A stretch of 20,996 nucleotides of DNA, from NCBI RefSeq assembly GCF_000331775.1, contig NZ_CAPJ01000503.1, forward strand, positions 1 to 20,996, given 5' to 3'. This DNA is from Xanthomonas translucens pv. translucens DSM 18974 (GTDB taxonomy: Bacteria; Pseudomonadota; Gammaproteobacteria; Xanthomonadales; Xanthomonadaceae). Shown piece by piece: positions 14,838-20,996 of this stretch. Below the pieces are notes generated by a model. The model did no database searches. It had not been told where the DNA came from and worked only from the letters and a program-made list of their open reading frames with translations. How positions within the stretch are numbered: the stretch's first letter is position 1; every line of letters starts with the position of its first letter. The translations under genes were made by a program, and so were the position numbers.

Positions 14838-15653
14838 ATGAAAAGCAATACGACAACCATTCTGGTCGCGGCTGGCGCATTGCTGGTCGGCGGTGTGGCC
14901 ACCGCGGCCTTCATGAACAACCGCGACAAGCAGGAATTCGTCGGCAATGGTGACGTGCGTCCGGCCCTGGACAATAGCCCGAGCGGCGACGCGGTCGCCA
15001 GCAACGGCGTCGGCGGCAAGCTGGAATACGCCGACGTGGTCCGGGTCGATCCGATCACCCAGCAGGAGCAGCGCTACGCCGAGGTGATCGGCACCGAGCC
15101 GCTGCGCGAGACCTCCAGCACCACCACCCCGCGGCAAGTCTGCAATGACGTGGTGGTGCAGGAGCGCCTGCCCGAGCGCGACGGCAACGTCGGCGGCACC
15201 GTGGTCGGTGCGCTGGTCGGCGGGCTGCTCGGCAACCAGGTCGGCCACGGCAATGGCCGCAAGGCGGCCACCGCGGCCGGCGCGGTGGCCGGCGGCTTCA
15301 TCGGCAACGAGGTCGACCGCAACCACGTCGGCGGCCGCGTGGTCGACCGTACCGAGCGCAAGTGCCACACCGAGAACAGTACCGCCGAGTCGTCGCGGAT
15401 CACCGGCTACAACGTGACCTACCGCAACGACGATGGCAGCACCGGCACCATGCGCACCGACAGCAAGCCGGGCAGCCGCATCGCGCTGGGCAGGGACGAT
15501 GTGGTCAAGGGCTACGAGGTCACCTACCGCTACGACGGCCAGGAGAAGACCGTGCGCATGGACGACAGGCCGAACAGCGACCGCCTGCCGGTGCTCGACG
15601 GGCGCCTGGTCACCCAGACCGCCTCGGCCAGCGACGTGGTCAGCCAGCGCTGA
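14838..15653 (+). CDS. Glycine-zipper envelope protein, larger type
   Basis: A 271-residue protein with an N-terminal membrane segment or signal peptide (about 7-25) and no lipobox. The middle holds a glycine-zipper segment at 116-157 (GNVGGTVVGALVGGLLGNQ, then AGAVAGGFIGNEVDR). The C-terminal third is a soluble domain with repeated turn-rich units (YNVTYRNDDGSTGTMR and YEVTYRYDGQEKTVRM), which look like an internal duplication of a YxVTYRxDG motif at about 193-208 and 225-240. The ribosome site AGGAG precedes the ATG. The gene ends at a strong terminator. It is the second glycine-zipper protein in the window and probably also acts at the outer membrane; its specific role is not known. Confidence 0.85.
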   Translation: MKSNTTTILVAAGALLVGGVATAAFMNNRDKQEFVGNGDVRPALDNSPSGDAVASNGVGGKLEYADVVRVDPITQQEQRYAEVIGTEPLRETSSTTTPRQVCNDVVVQERLPERDGNVGGTVVGALVGGLLGNQVGHGNGRKAATAAGAVAGGFIGNEVDRNHVGGRVVDRTERKCHTENSTAESSRITGYNVTYRNDDGSTGTMRTDSKPGSRIALGRDDVVKGYEVTYRYDGQEKTVRMDDRPNSDRLPVLDGRLVTQTASASDVVSQR

Positions 15654-15681
15654 AGCGGCGTACGCCAGTAGCGTGGTGAGC

Positions 15682-15714
15682 GAGGCCGGCCGCAGCGCCG
15701 GCCTCTGTTTTTTT
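15682..15714 (+). terminator. Intrinsic terminator after the glycine-zipper gene
   Basis: GAGGCCGGC (15682-15690) and GCCGGCCTC (15697-15705) form a perfect 9-bp stem with a 6-base loop, followed by TG and seven Ts. It lies 28 bases after the stop at 15653 and separates this gene from gcdH. Confidence 0.93.
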
Positions 15715-15763
15715 GGCGGCGCGCGCGCTCCGATACACTGCGGTTTTCGCCCCGAGTCTCGCC

Positions 15764-16927
15764 ATGCCGTTGCCCTGCGACGATCTGTTCGATGTGGCCT
15801 CGTTGTTGAGCGAGGAGGAGCGCGCGATCCAGCACGCGGTGGCGCGCTTCGTCGATGCCAAGGTACTGCCGATCATCGGCGATGCGTTCGATCAGGCGCG
15901 GTTTCCCGCCGAACTGGTGCCGGAACTGGCGCAGTTGGGCCTGCTCGGCGCCACGCTGCCGCCGGCCGATGGCGGCGCCGGCCTCAATGCGGTCTGCTAC
16001 GGCCTGATCTGCCAGGAACTGGAACGCGGCGACAGCGGCCTGCGCAGCTTCGTCAGCGTGCAGTCCTCGCTGTGCATGTATCCGATCCACGCCTACGGCA
16101 GCCAGGCGCAGCGGCAGCGTTGGTTGCCGGCGATGGCTGCCGGCAGCGCGATCGGCTGCTTCGGCCTGACCGAGGCGCAGGGCGGTTCCGACCCGGCGGC
16201 GATGCAGACCCGCGCGTTGCGCGATGGCGACGGCTGGCGCCTGAGCGGCAGCAAGATGTGGATCACCAACGGCAGCCTGGCCGACGTGGCGATCGTGTGG
16301 GCGCAGACCGAGGACGGCGTGCAGGGGTTCCTGGTCGAGGCCGGCGCGCCCGGTTTCGCGACGCAGGACATCGCGCACAAGATGAGCCTGCGCGCTTCGG
16401 TGACCTCGGCGCTGTTCCTGGACGACGTGCGCCTGCCGGACGCGCAACGGCTGCCGGGCGTGCGCGGGCTGAAGGGCCCGCTGGGCTGCCTGACCCAGGC
16501 CCGCTACGGCATCAGCTGGGGCGCGATCGGCGCGGCGATCGCCTGCCTGCGCGAGGCGTTGGCGTATGCCGGCGAACGCATCCTGTTCGGGCGCCCGCTG
16601 GCGGCCACGCAGAGCGCGCAGATCAAGCTGGCCGACATGGCCCGGCGCATCGCCGGCGCGCAGCTGTTGGCGCTGCAGCTGGGCCGGCTTAAGGATGCCG
16701 GTGCGCTGCAGCCGGCGCAGGTGTCGCTGGCGAAGTGGAACAACGTGCGCATGGCGCTGGACATCGCCCGCGACTGCCGCGACCTGCTCGGCGCTGCCGG
16801 CATCACCACCGAGTACGGCGCGATCCGCCATGCCTTGAACCTGGAATCGGTGATCACCTACGAAGGCACCGAGACCGTGCACCAACTGGTGGTCGGCCGC
16901 GAGCTGACCGGGATCAATGCGTTCTGA
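15764..16927 (+). CDS. gcdH: Glutaryl-CoA dehydrogenase
   Basis: A 387-residue flavoprotein of the acyl-CoA dehydrogenase family that oxidises and decarboxylates glutaryl-CoA to crotonyl-CoA in lysine/tryptophan degradation. Evidence for this subtype over a general acyl-CoA dehydrogenase: SGLRSFVSVQSSLCMYPIHA at 91-110 matches the human GCDH segment carrying the substrate-carboxylate arginine (Arg94 in both). CFGLTEAQGGSDPAAM is the FAD-binding signature. The catalytic base Glu367 lies in YEGTETVH, followed by GRELTGINAF at the C-terminus. The ATG at 15764 is preceded by a weak TACACT promoter element at 15734-15739, directly after the upstream terminator, so the gene is probably transcribed alone. 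No other lysine-catabolic genes are in the window. Confidence 0.94.
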   Translation: MPLPCDDLFDVASLLSEEERAIQHAVARFVDAKVLPIIGDAFDQARFPAELVPELAQLGLLGATLPPADGGAGLNAVCYGLICQELERGDSGLRSFVSVQSSLCMYPIHAYGSQAQRQRWLPAMAAGSAIGCFGLTEAQGGSDPAAMQTRALRDGDGWRLSGSKMWITNGSLADVAIVWAQTEDGVQGFLVEAGAPGFATQDIAHKMSLRASVTSALFLDDVRLPDAQRLPGVRGLKGPLGCLTQARYGISWGAIGAAIACLREALAYAGERILFGRPLAATQSAQIKLADMARRIAGAQLLALQLGRLKDAGALQPAQVSLAKWNNVRMALDIARDCRDLLGAAGITTEYGAIRHALNLESVITYEGTETVHQLVVGRELTGINAF

Positions 16928-17235
16928 ATCGGTTGGCGGCGCTGGCGTGGTCACCGACGCAACCGACCGGCACGAGGGGGAGAGGGTATGAGCGTTCGCC
17001 GCCGAGAACGCCAATTCCAAAGCGGTGGCGGCCAAGCTGGGCGCGTGCTACCTGCCCTGCGCCATGACCGGCTGTCCGAGCCGCTGCAGGCGCACGCGGT
17101 GGAGGTGTGGGGGCGGTCGCGCAGCCTGTCAGGCGTGGCGCTGAGCGGCCTGGCAGCGGTCGTTTGGCCCGTATTCACCTGGCGGCGCCGCGCCGGCGGC
17201 TAGGCTGCAAGCCCCAAATCGGTCAGGAGTACGCC
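16928..17235. other. Intergenic region (308 bp) with a pseudogene tail
   Basis: No intact gene is seen. The stretch holds the remnant described at 16992-17129 and a GC-rich remainder. The 71-codon open frame in this stretch changes character midway and lacks a ribosome site, so I do not call it a gene. Confidence 0.6.
16992..17129 (+). pseudogene. 3' remnant of a GNAT-type acetyltransferase gene
   Basis: One frame reads FAAENANSKAVAAKLGACYL, which resembles the conserved C-terminal NxxSxxVAxKLGA segment of RimJ-like GNAT acetyltransferases. Around 17055-17075 the coding signal passes to another frame, which continues RLSEPLQAHAVEVWGRSRSL, a plausible tail of the same gene. A stop (TGA at 16989) lies directly before the first part, and the whole acetyl-CoA-binding N-terminal portion is missing. 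The piece is therefore a truncated, frameshifted relic. Confidence 0.5.
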
Positions 17236-17790
17236 ATGAGCCAGTACCGCATCGCGGTTTTCGTCGGCAGTCTGCGCAAGGAGTCGTACAACCGGCGCCT
17301 GGCGCTGGCGCTGGAGACGCTGGTCGGCGACCGCGCGCGTTTCGAGTACGTGGAGATCGGCGACCTGCCGCTGTACAACCAGGACCACGACCACGACTAC
17401 CCGGAGCAGGGCAAGCGGCTGAAGGCGCAGGTCAGCAACGCCGACGCGGTGCTGTTCGTCACCCCCGAATACAACCGCTCGATCCCGGGCGTGCTCAAGA
17501 ACGCGATCGATCTGGGCTCGCGGCCCTACGGCGACAGCGCTTTCGCCGGCAAGCCGGCGGCGCTGTGCGGGGTCTCGCCCGGCGCGCTCGGCACCGCGCT
17601 GGCGCAGCAGCACCTGCGCAACGTGCTGGCTTACCTGGACATGCCGGTGCTGGGCCAGCCGGAGGTGTTCTTGCAGTTCACGGATGGACTGATCGACGCC
17701 GACGGCAACATCGGCAACGCCGACACGCGCAAGTTCCTGCAGGGTTTCGTCGACAAGTTCATCGCCTGGGTGGACGAACTGCAGGCCTGA
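17236..17790 (+). CDS. NADPH-dependent FMN reductase family protein
   Basis: A 184-residue flavodoxin-like reductase that uses NAD(P)H and bound FMN to reduce quinones, flavins or metal ions (the ChrR/SsuE/YieF superfamily). The FMN phosphate loop GSLRKESYNRRLA lies at 11-23. The isoalloxazine-binding segment TPEYNRSIPGVLKNAIDLGS at 76-95 matches the family closely, as does GVSPGALGT at 112-120. AGGAG precedes the ATG at 17236. Cytoplasmic. It lies between a pseudogene tail and dnaB and shows no operon partner. The substrate (quinone, chromate or azo dye) cannot be decided from sequence. Confidence 0.92.
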   Translation: MSQYRIAVFVGSLRKESYNRRLALALETLVGDRARFEYVEIGDLPLYNQDHDHDYPEQGKRLKAQVSNADAVLFVTPEYNRSIPGVLKNAIDLGSRPYGDSAFAGKPAALCGVSPGALGTALAQQHLRNVLAYLDMPVLGQPEVFLQFTDGLIDADGNIGNADTRKFLQGFVDKFIAWVDELQA

Positions 17791-17911
17791 GCGCGTGCCG
17801 CCGCGCTTCGGGGCCGGCGCGTTCGGTCGCAGCCGGCGCGACGCGTCGCGGCGATGCTGGCGCTGCGGCAATCGCCTTGCGTGGCGGGGCCTGTGCGCAG
17901 TTCTCAACGGG

Positions 17912-17920
17912 TTGTCCACA
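17912..17920 (+). promoter_or_regulatory. DnaA-box-like 9-mer upstream of dnaB
   Basis: TTGTCCACA differs from the DnaA consensus TTATCCACA by one base and lies 113 bases before the dnaB start. It is a single site, so binding is uncertain. A TAAGAT at 17954-17959 is a possible -10 for dnaB. Confidence 0.35.
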
Positions 17921-17991
17921 GACTTGTCCCTAGCCGCGCCGTGCGCCGCTGACTAAGATGGCCGACCGGGCCGCGCCCTCGCGCCGCCCGT

Positions 17992-18016
17992 GTCCCGCAG
18001 TCCCGCAGTCCCGCAG
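17992..18016 (+). repeat. Three tandem 8-bp repeats in the dnaB leader
   Basis: GTCCCGCA occurs three times in direct succession, followed by one further G, ending 17 bases before the dnaB ATG. It is short and could vary by slippage, which would change leader length but not the protein. Confidence 0.8.
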
Positions 18017-18032
18017 AGAGAAGACCCAGCCC

Positions 18033-19451
18033 ATGTCCGCCCGTCCCGGCTACCGCGGCGACCGCAAAAGCGAGCGTGGCGAACGCAGCGAGCCGCGTAT
18101 CGATCAGTTGCGCGTGCCGCCGCATTCGATCGAGGCCGAGCAGGCCGTGCTCGGCGGCCTGATGCTGGCGCCCGACGCCTACGACCGGGTCAACGACCAG
18201 CTCACCGACAACGATTTCTACCGTCGCGACCATCAGCTGATCTACCGCGCGATCCGCGAGCTGGCCGAGAAGGGCCGCCCGTTCGATGCGGTGACCCTGG
18301 GCGAGTGGTTCGAATCGCAGGGCAAGCTGGAGATGGTCGGCGACGGCGCCTACCTGATCGAACTGGCCAGTACCACGCCGTCGGCGGCTAACATCGCCGC
18401 CTACGCCGAGATCGTGCGCGACAAGGCGGTGCTGCGGCAGCTGATCGAGGTCGGCACCAGCATCGTCAACGACGGCTTCCAGCCGGAAGGGCGCGAGAGC
18501 GCCGAGCTGCTGGCCAGCGCCGAGAAGGCGGTGTTCAAGATCGCCGAGGCCGGCGCGCGCGGGCGCAGCGATTTCGTGGCGATGCCCGGCGCGTTGAAGG
18601 ACGCGTTTGAGGAATTGCGCAGCCGCTTCGAGAGCGGCGGCAACATCACCGGCCTGCCCACCGGCTACAGCGACTTCGACGCGATGACGGCCGGCCTGCA
18701 GCCGACCGACCTGATCATCCTGGCCGCGCGTCCGGCGATGGGCAAGACCACGCTGGCGCTGAACATCGCCGAGTACGCGGCGATCAAGTCGAAGAAGGCG
18801 GTAGCGGTGTTCTCGATGGAAATGTCGGCCTCGCAGCTGGCGATGCGCCTGATCTCCTCCAACGGCCGGATCAATGCGCAGCGCCTGCGCACGGGCCAGC
18901 TCGAGGACGAGGACTGGGCGCGGGTCACCGGTGCGATCAAGATGCTGAAGGAGACCAAGATCTTCATCGACGACACGCCGGGTGTGTCGCCGGAGATCCT
19001 GCGTTCCAAGGCGCGCCGGCTCAAGCGCGAGCACGACCTGGGGTTGATCGTCATCGACTACCTGCAGCTGATGGCGGTGCCGGGCAACAGCGAGAACCGC
19101 GCCACCGAGATCTCCGAGATATCGCGCTCGCTCAAGGGCCTGGCCAAGGAACTGGGCGTGCCGGTGATCGCGCTGTCGCAGCTCAACCGCTCGCTGGAAA
19201 CGCGCACCGACAAGCGCCCGGTGATGGCCGACCTGCGCGAATCCGGCGCGATCGAGCAGGACGCGGACATGATCGTGTTCATCTACCGCGACGACTACTA
19301 CAACAAGGAAAATTCGCCGGACAAGGGCCTGGCCGAGATCATCATCGGCAAGCACCGCGGTGGCCCGACCGGTTCGTGCAAGCTCAAGTTCTTCGGCGAG
19401 TACACCCGCTTCGACAATCTGGCGCACGATTCGGTGGGCGCGTTCGAATAG
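18033..19451 (+). CDS. dnaB: Replicative DNA helicase DnaB
   Basis: A 472-residue hexameric helicase that unwinds DNA at the replication fork. The N-terminal helical domain (about 30-130, starting PPHSIEAEQAVLGG) is followed by a linker and the RecA-like C-terminal domain. Walker A is RPAMGKTT at 233-240, Walker B LIVIDYLQL at 338-346, the H4-type motif SQLNRSLE at 382-389, and the arginine-finger region KHRGGPTG at 440-447. No intein interrupts the usual insertion sites. The start at 18033 was chosen because the open frame upstream crosses the tandem repeat and translates to non-conserved sequence. Only a purine-rich AGAGAAG lies upstream as a ribosome site. After the stop, a GCTGGCG/CGCCAGC hairpin (19466-19485) without a T-tract may mark the 3' end. 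Confidence 0.97.
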   Translation: MSARPGYRGDRKSERGERSEPRIDQLRVPPHSIEAEQAVLGGLMLAPDAYDRVNDQLTDNDFYRRDHQLIYRAIRELAEKGRPFDAVTLGEWFESQGKLEMVGDGAYLIELASTTPSAANIAAYAEIVRDKAVLRQLIEVGTSIVNDGFQPEGRESAELLASAEKAVFKIAEAGARGRSDFVAMPGALKDAFEELRSRFESGGNITGLPTGYSDFDAMTAGLQPTDLIILAARPAMGKTTLALNIAEYAAIKSKKAVAVFSMEMSASQLAMRLISSNGRINAQRLRTGQLEDEDWARVTGAIKMLKETKIFIDDTPGVSPEILRSKARRLKREHDLGLIVIDYLQLMAVPGNSENRATEISEISRSLKGLAKELGVPVIALSQLNRSLETRTDKRPVMADLRESGAIEQDADMIVFIYRDDYYNKENSPDKGLAEIIIGKHRGGPTGSCKLKFFGEYTRFDNLAHDSVGAFE

Positions 19452-19598
19452 GGCCGTGCGCCCGCGCTGGCGGTCGAGCGCCAGCTGCGTTGCGAGAGGT
19501 CTTGCGTCGGCGCGCGCCTTCATCGATTGCCCGCGCTCACGCCGGCTGCGCGCCGGCCACGCGTATCCTTGCGCGTCCTTTTCCGGCCCGTCCTGCGC

Positions 19599-20996
19599 AT
19601 GAGCTACGCCATCGTCTGGTTCCGGCGCGACCTGCGCCTGCACGATCACCCCGCGCTGCACGCGGCGCTGGCCGCCGGGCACACGCCGGTGCCGGTCTAT
19701 GTGCACAGTCCCGGCGACGAAGGCGCCTGGGCCGCCGGCGCGGCCTCGCTGAGTTGGCTGCAGCGCGCGCTGGCCGCGCTCGACGCGCAGCTGCAAGCGC
19801 GCGGATCGCGCTTGATCCTGCGCCAGGGTCCGGCCGAGACCGTGCTGCGCGAGCTGATCCAAGCATGCGGCGCGGTCGCGGTGTACTGGAATCGCCGCTA
19901 CGAACCGGCCACGCAGCCGCGCGACGCCAGGCTCAAGCGCGAACTGCGCGAGCAGGGCCTGGACGTGCACAGTTACAACAGCGCGTTGCTGTTCGAACCG
20001 TGGCAACTGGCCACCCAGCAAGGCGGGCCGTACAAGGTGTTCACGCCGTTCTGGCGCAGCGCCCTGAGCCATTGGCAGGTACCGGCGCTGCGGCCCGCGC
20101 CGAAGACGCTGCCACCACCACCGTCGGCCCTGCCCAGCCTGCCGCTGCAACAGCTTGGGCTGGCGCCGGCGCTGGGCTGGGACCGCGGCTTCTGGGAGGT
20201 ATGGCAACCCGGCGAGGCGGGCGCGCACGAGGCGCTGGAGGTGTTCGTCGACGGCGCCCTGCGCGGCTACGTCGCCGGCCGCGACCGTCCCGACCAGGTC
20301 GGTACCTCGCGGCTGTCGCCGCACCTGCATTTCGGCGAGATCGCGCCGTGGCGGATCGTCGCCGCACTGGAAAAGCAGCGCAGCGCCGCCACCGGCGCGG
20401 CGATCGACGGCTACATCCGCCAGCTCGGCTGGCGCGACTTCGCCCACCACCTGCTGCACCATTTCCCGGCCACGCCCGAGCACAACCTCAATCCGCGCTT
20501 CGCCCGGTTCCGCTGGGCCACGCCGGACCCGGCGCAGCTGCAGGCCTGGCAGCGCGGCCGCACCGGCGTGCCGATCGTCGATGCCGGCCTGCGCGAACTG
20601 TGGCACACCGGCTGGATGCACAACCGGGTGCGGATGATCGTCGCCAGCTACCTGTGCAAGCATCTGCGCGTGCACTGGTCGGAGGGCGCGCGCTGGTTCT
20701 GGGACACGCTGGTCGATGCCGACCTGGCCAACAACACGCTCGGCTGGCAGTGGGTGGCCGGCACCGGCGCCGACGCCGCGCCGTATTTTCGCGTGTTCAA
20801 TCCGGTGACGCAGGCGCAGAAGTTCGATCCGCAAGGCCGCTACATCGCGCGCTGGGTGCCGGAACTGGCGGCGCTGCCGGTGGCCGAGCGCTTCGCGCCG
20901 TGGCTGTCGCCGCAACGCCTGGCCGCCAGCGCGCCGCACTATCCGCGGCAGCCGATCGTGGATCTGGCCGCCGGCCGCGACGCCGCGCTGGCCGCC
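19599..20996 (+). CDS. phrB: Deoxyribodipyrimidine photolyase (3' end outside window)
   Basis: The first 466 codons of a DNA photolyase, which repairs UV-induced cyclobutane pyrimidine dimers with light captured by FAD and an antenna cofactor. The N-terminal alpha/beta domain starts SYAIVWFRRDLRLHDHPAL. The FAD-binding helical domain carries GTSRLSPHLHFGEI, QLGWRDFAHHLLHHFP, VDAGLRELWHTGWMHNRVRM and LANNTLGWQWVAGTGADAAP, all diagnostic of class I CPD photolyases. The asparagine in the MHNRVRM segment, which favours photolyase over most cryptochromes, is present. The frame is open to the right edge; given the usual length of about 470-480 residues, only a few residues are missing. It starts 147 bases after dnaB, with TATCCT at 19564-19569 as a weak -10. 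Confidence 0.95.
   Translation, partial: MSYAIVWFRRDLRLHDHPALHAALAAGHTPVPVYVHSPGDEGAWAAGAASLSWLQRALAALDAQLQARGSRLILRQGPAETVLRELIQACGAVAVYWNRRYEPATQPRDARLKRELREQGLDVHSYNSALLFEPWQLATQQGGPYKVFTPFWRSALSHWQVPALRPAPKTLPPPPSALPSLPLQQLGLAPALGWDRGFWEVWQPGEAGAHEALEVFVDGALRGYVAGRDRPDQVGTSRLSPHLHFGEIAPWRIVAALEKQRSAATGAAIDGYIRQLGWRDFAHHLLHHFPATPEHNLNPRFARFRWATPDPAQLQAWQRGRTGVPIVDAGLRELWHTGWMHNRVRMIVASYLCKHLRVHWSEGARWFWDTLVDADLANNTLGWQWVAGTGADAAPYFRVFNPVTQAQKFDPQGRYIARWVPELAALPVAERFAPWLSPQRLAASAPHYPRQPIVDLAAGRDAALAA

Noticed and set aside
15530..17035. A 501-codon minus-strand open frame opposite gcdH
   Set aside because: It is antisense to a clearly conserved enzyme and spans the upstream terminator.
16988..17203. 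A 71-codon small protein between gcdH and the FMN reductase gene
   Set aside because: Its first half is out of frame with the GNAT-like segment and only its second half resembles the GNAT tail, so it is part of the relic.
17904..20939. A 1011-codon open frame on the minus strand opposite dnaB and the photolyase gene
   Set aside because: It is antisense to two well-conserved genes, has Arg/Gly/Ala-rich low-complexity content and crosses both genes and their gap. High GC removes stops in this frame.

Overview
The window is GC-rich, gene-dense chromosomal DNA from a gammaproteobacterium of the Xanthomonadaceae, most likely Xanthomonas or a close relative. The signs are the very high GC at third codon positions, three copies of a REP-like palindrome headed GTGGGAGCGAC, and the gene set (class I fumarase, DUF2946 plus an OprC-type copper receptor, PldA, two glycine-zipper proteins, glutaryl-CoA dehydrogenase, DnaB, photolyase). 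I see no rRNA, tRNA, CRISPR array, insertion sequence or prophage. It is mostly core chromosome with a few small scars.

Layout. 1-2035 (minus): the 5' end of an exported protein gene lies behind an ABC exporter. 2036-2391: intergenic DNA with two oppositely oriented REP-like elements. 2392-4202 (minus): an arginine deiminase/DDAH-fold hydrolase, then an unusual fused ORF made of an ECF41-like sigma factor and an AhpD-like (carboxymuconolactone decarboxylase) domain. 4304-5824 (plus): class I fumarase. 5825-6424: a decayed stretch with the remnant of a TonB-dependent receptor and a possible small membrane-protein relic. 6425-8958 (plus): the copper pair, DUF2946 and the OprC-like receptor. 9127-10882 (minus): phospholipase A1 and a DUF456 membrane protein. 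11117-11332 (plus): a cold-shock protein, with a perfect hairpin terminator facing the convergent glycine-zipper lipoprotein gene (minus). 12071-12502 (minus) and 12594-13448 (plus): a membrane-anchored cytochrome c'-like protein, divergent from tcdA. 13633-14664 (minus): TatD-family hydrolase and a small membrane protein. 14838-16927 (plus): a second glycine-zipper protein and glutaryl-CoA dehydrogenase. 16928-17235: the worn-down tail of an acetyltransferase gene. 17236-20996 (plus): an FMN-dependent reductase, dnaB, and a photolyase cut by the window edge.

The most unusual object is the fused ORF at 3453-4202. Its N-terminal half is an ECF sigma factor that stops inside region 4, before the recognition helix. 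It continues without a break into an AhpD-like domain that has lost its N-terminal part and, by spacing, its catalytic glutamate. The promoter in front of it still resembles the ECF41 type (TGTCAC, 16-17 bp, CGTC). ECF41 sigma genes normally sit beside such enzyme genes, so an in-frame deletion across a former sigma-enzyme gene pair explains the structure. Whether the product still works is open.

The second notable point is a fragment about 88% identical (over 66 bases) to the 3' part of the copper receptor gene. It lies just upstream of the DUF2946-receptor pair and is disabled by a Trp-to-stop change and a 2-base shift, which suggests a former duplicate of the receptor.
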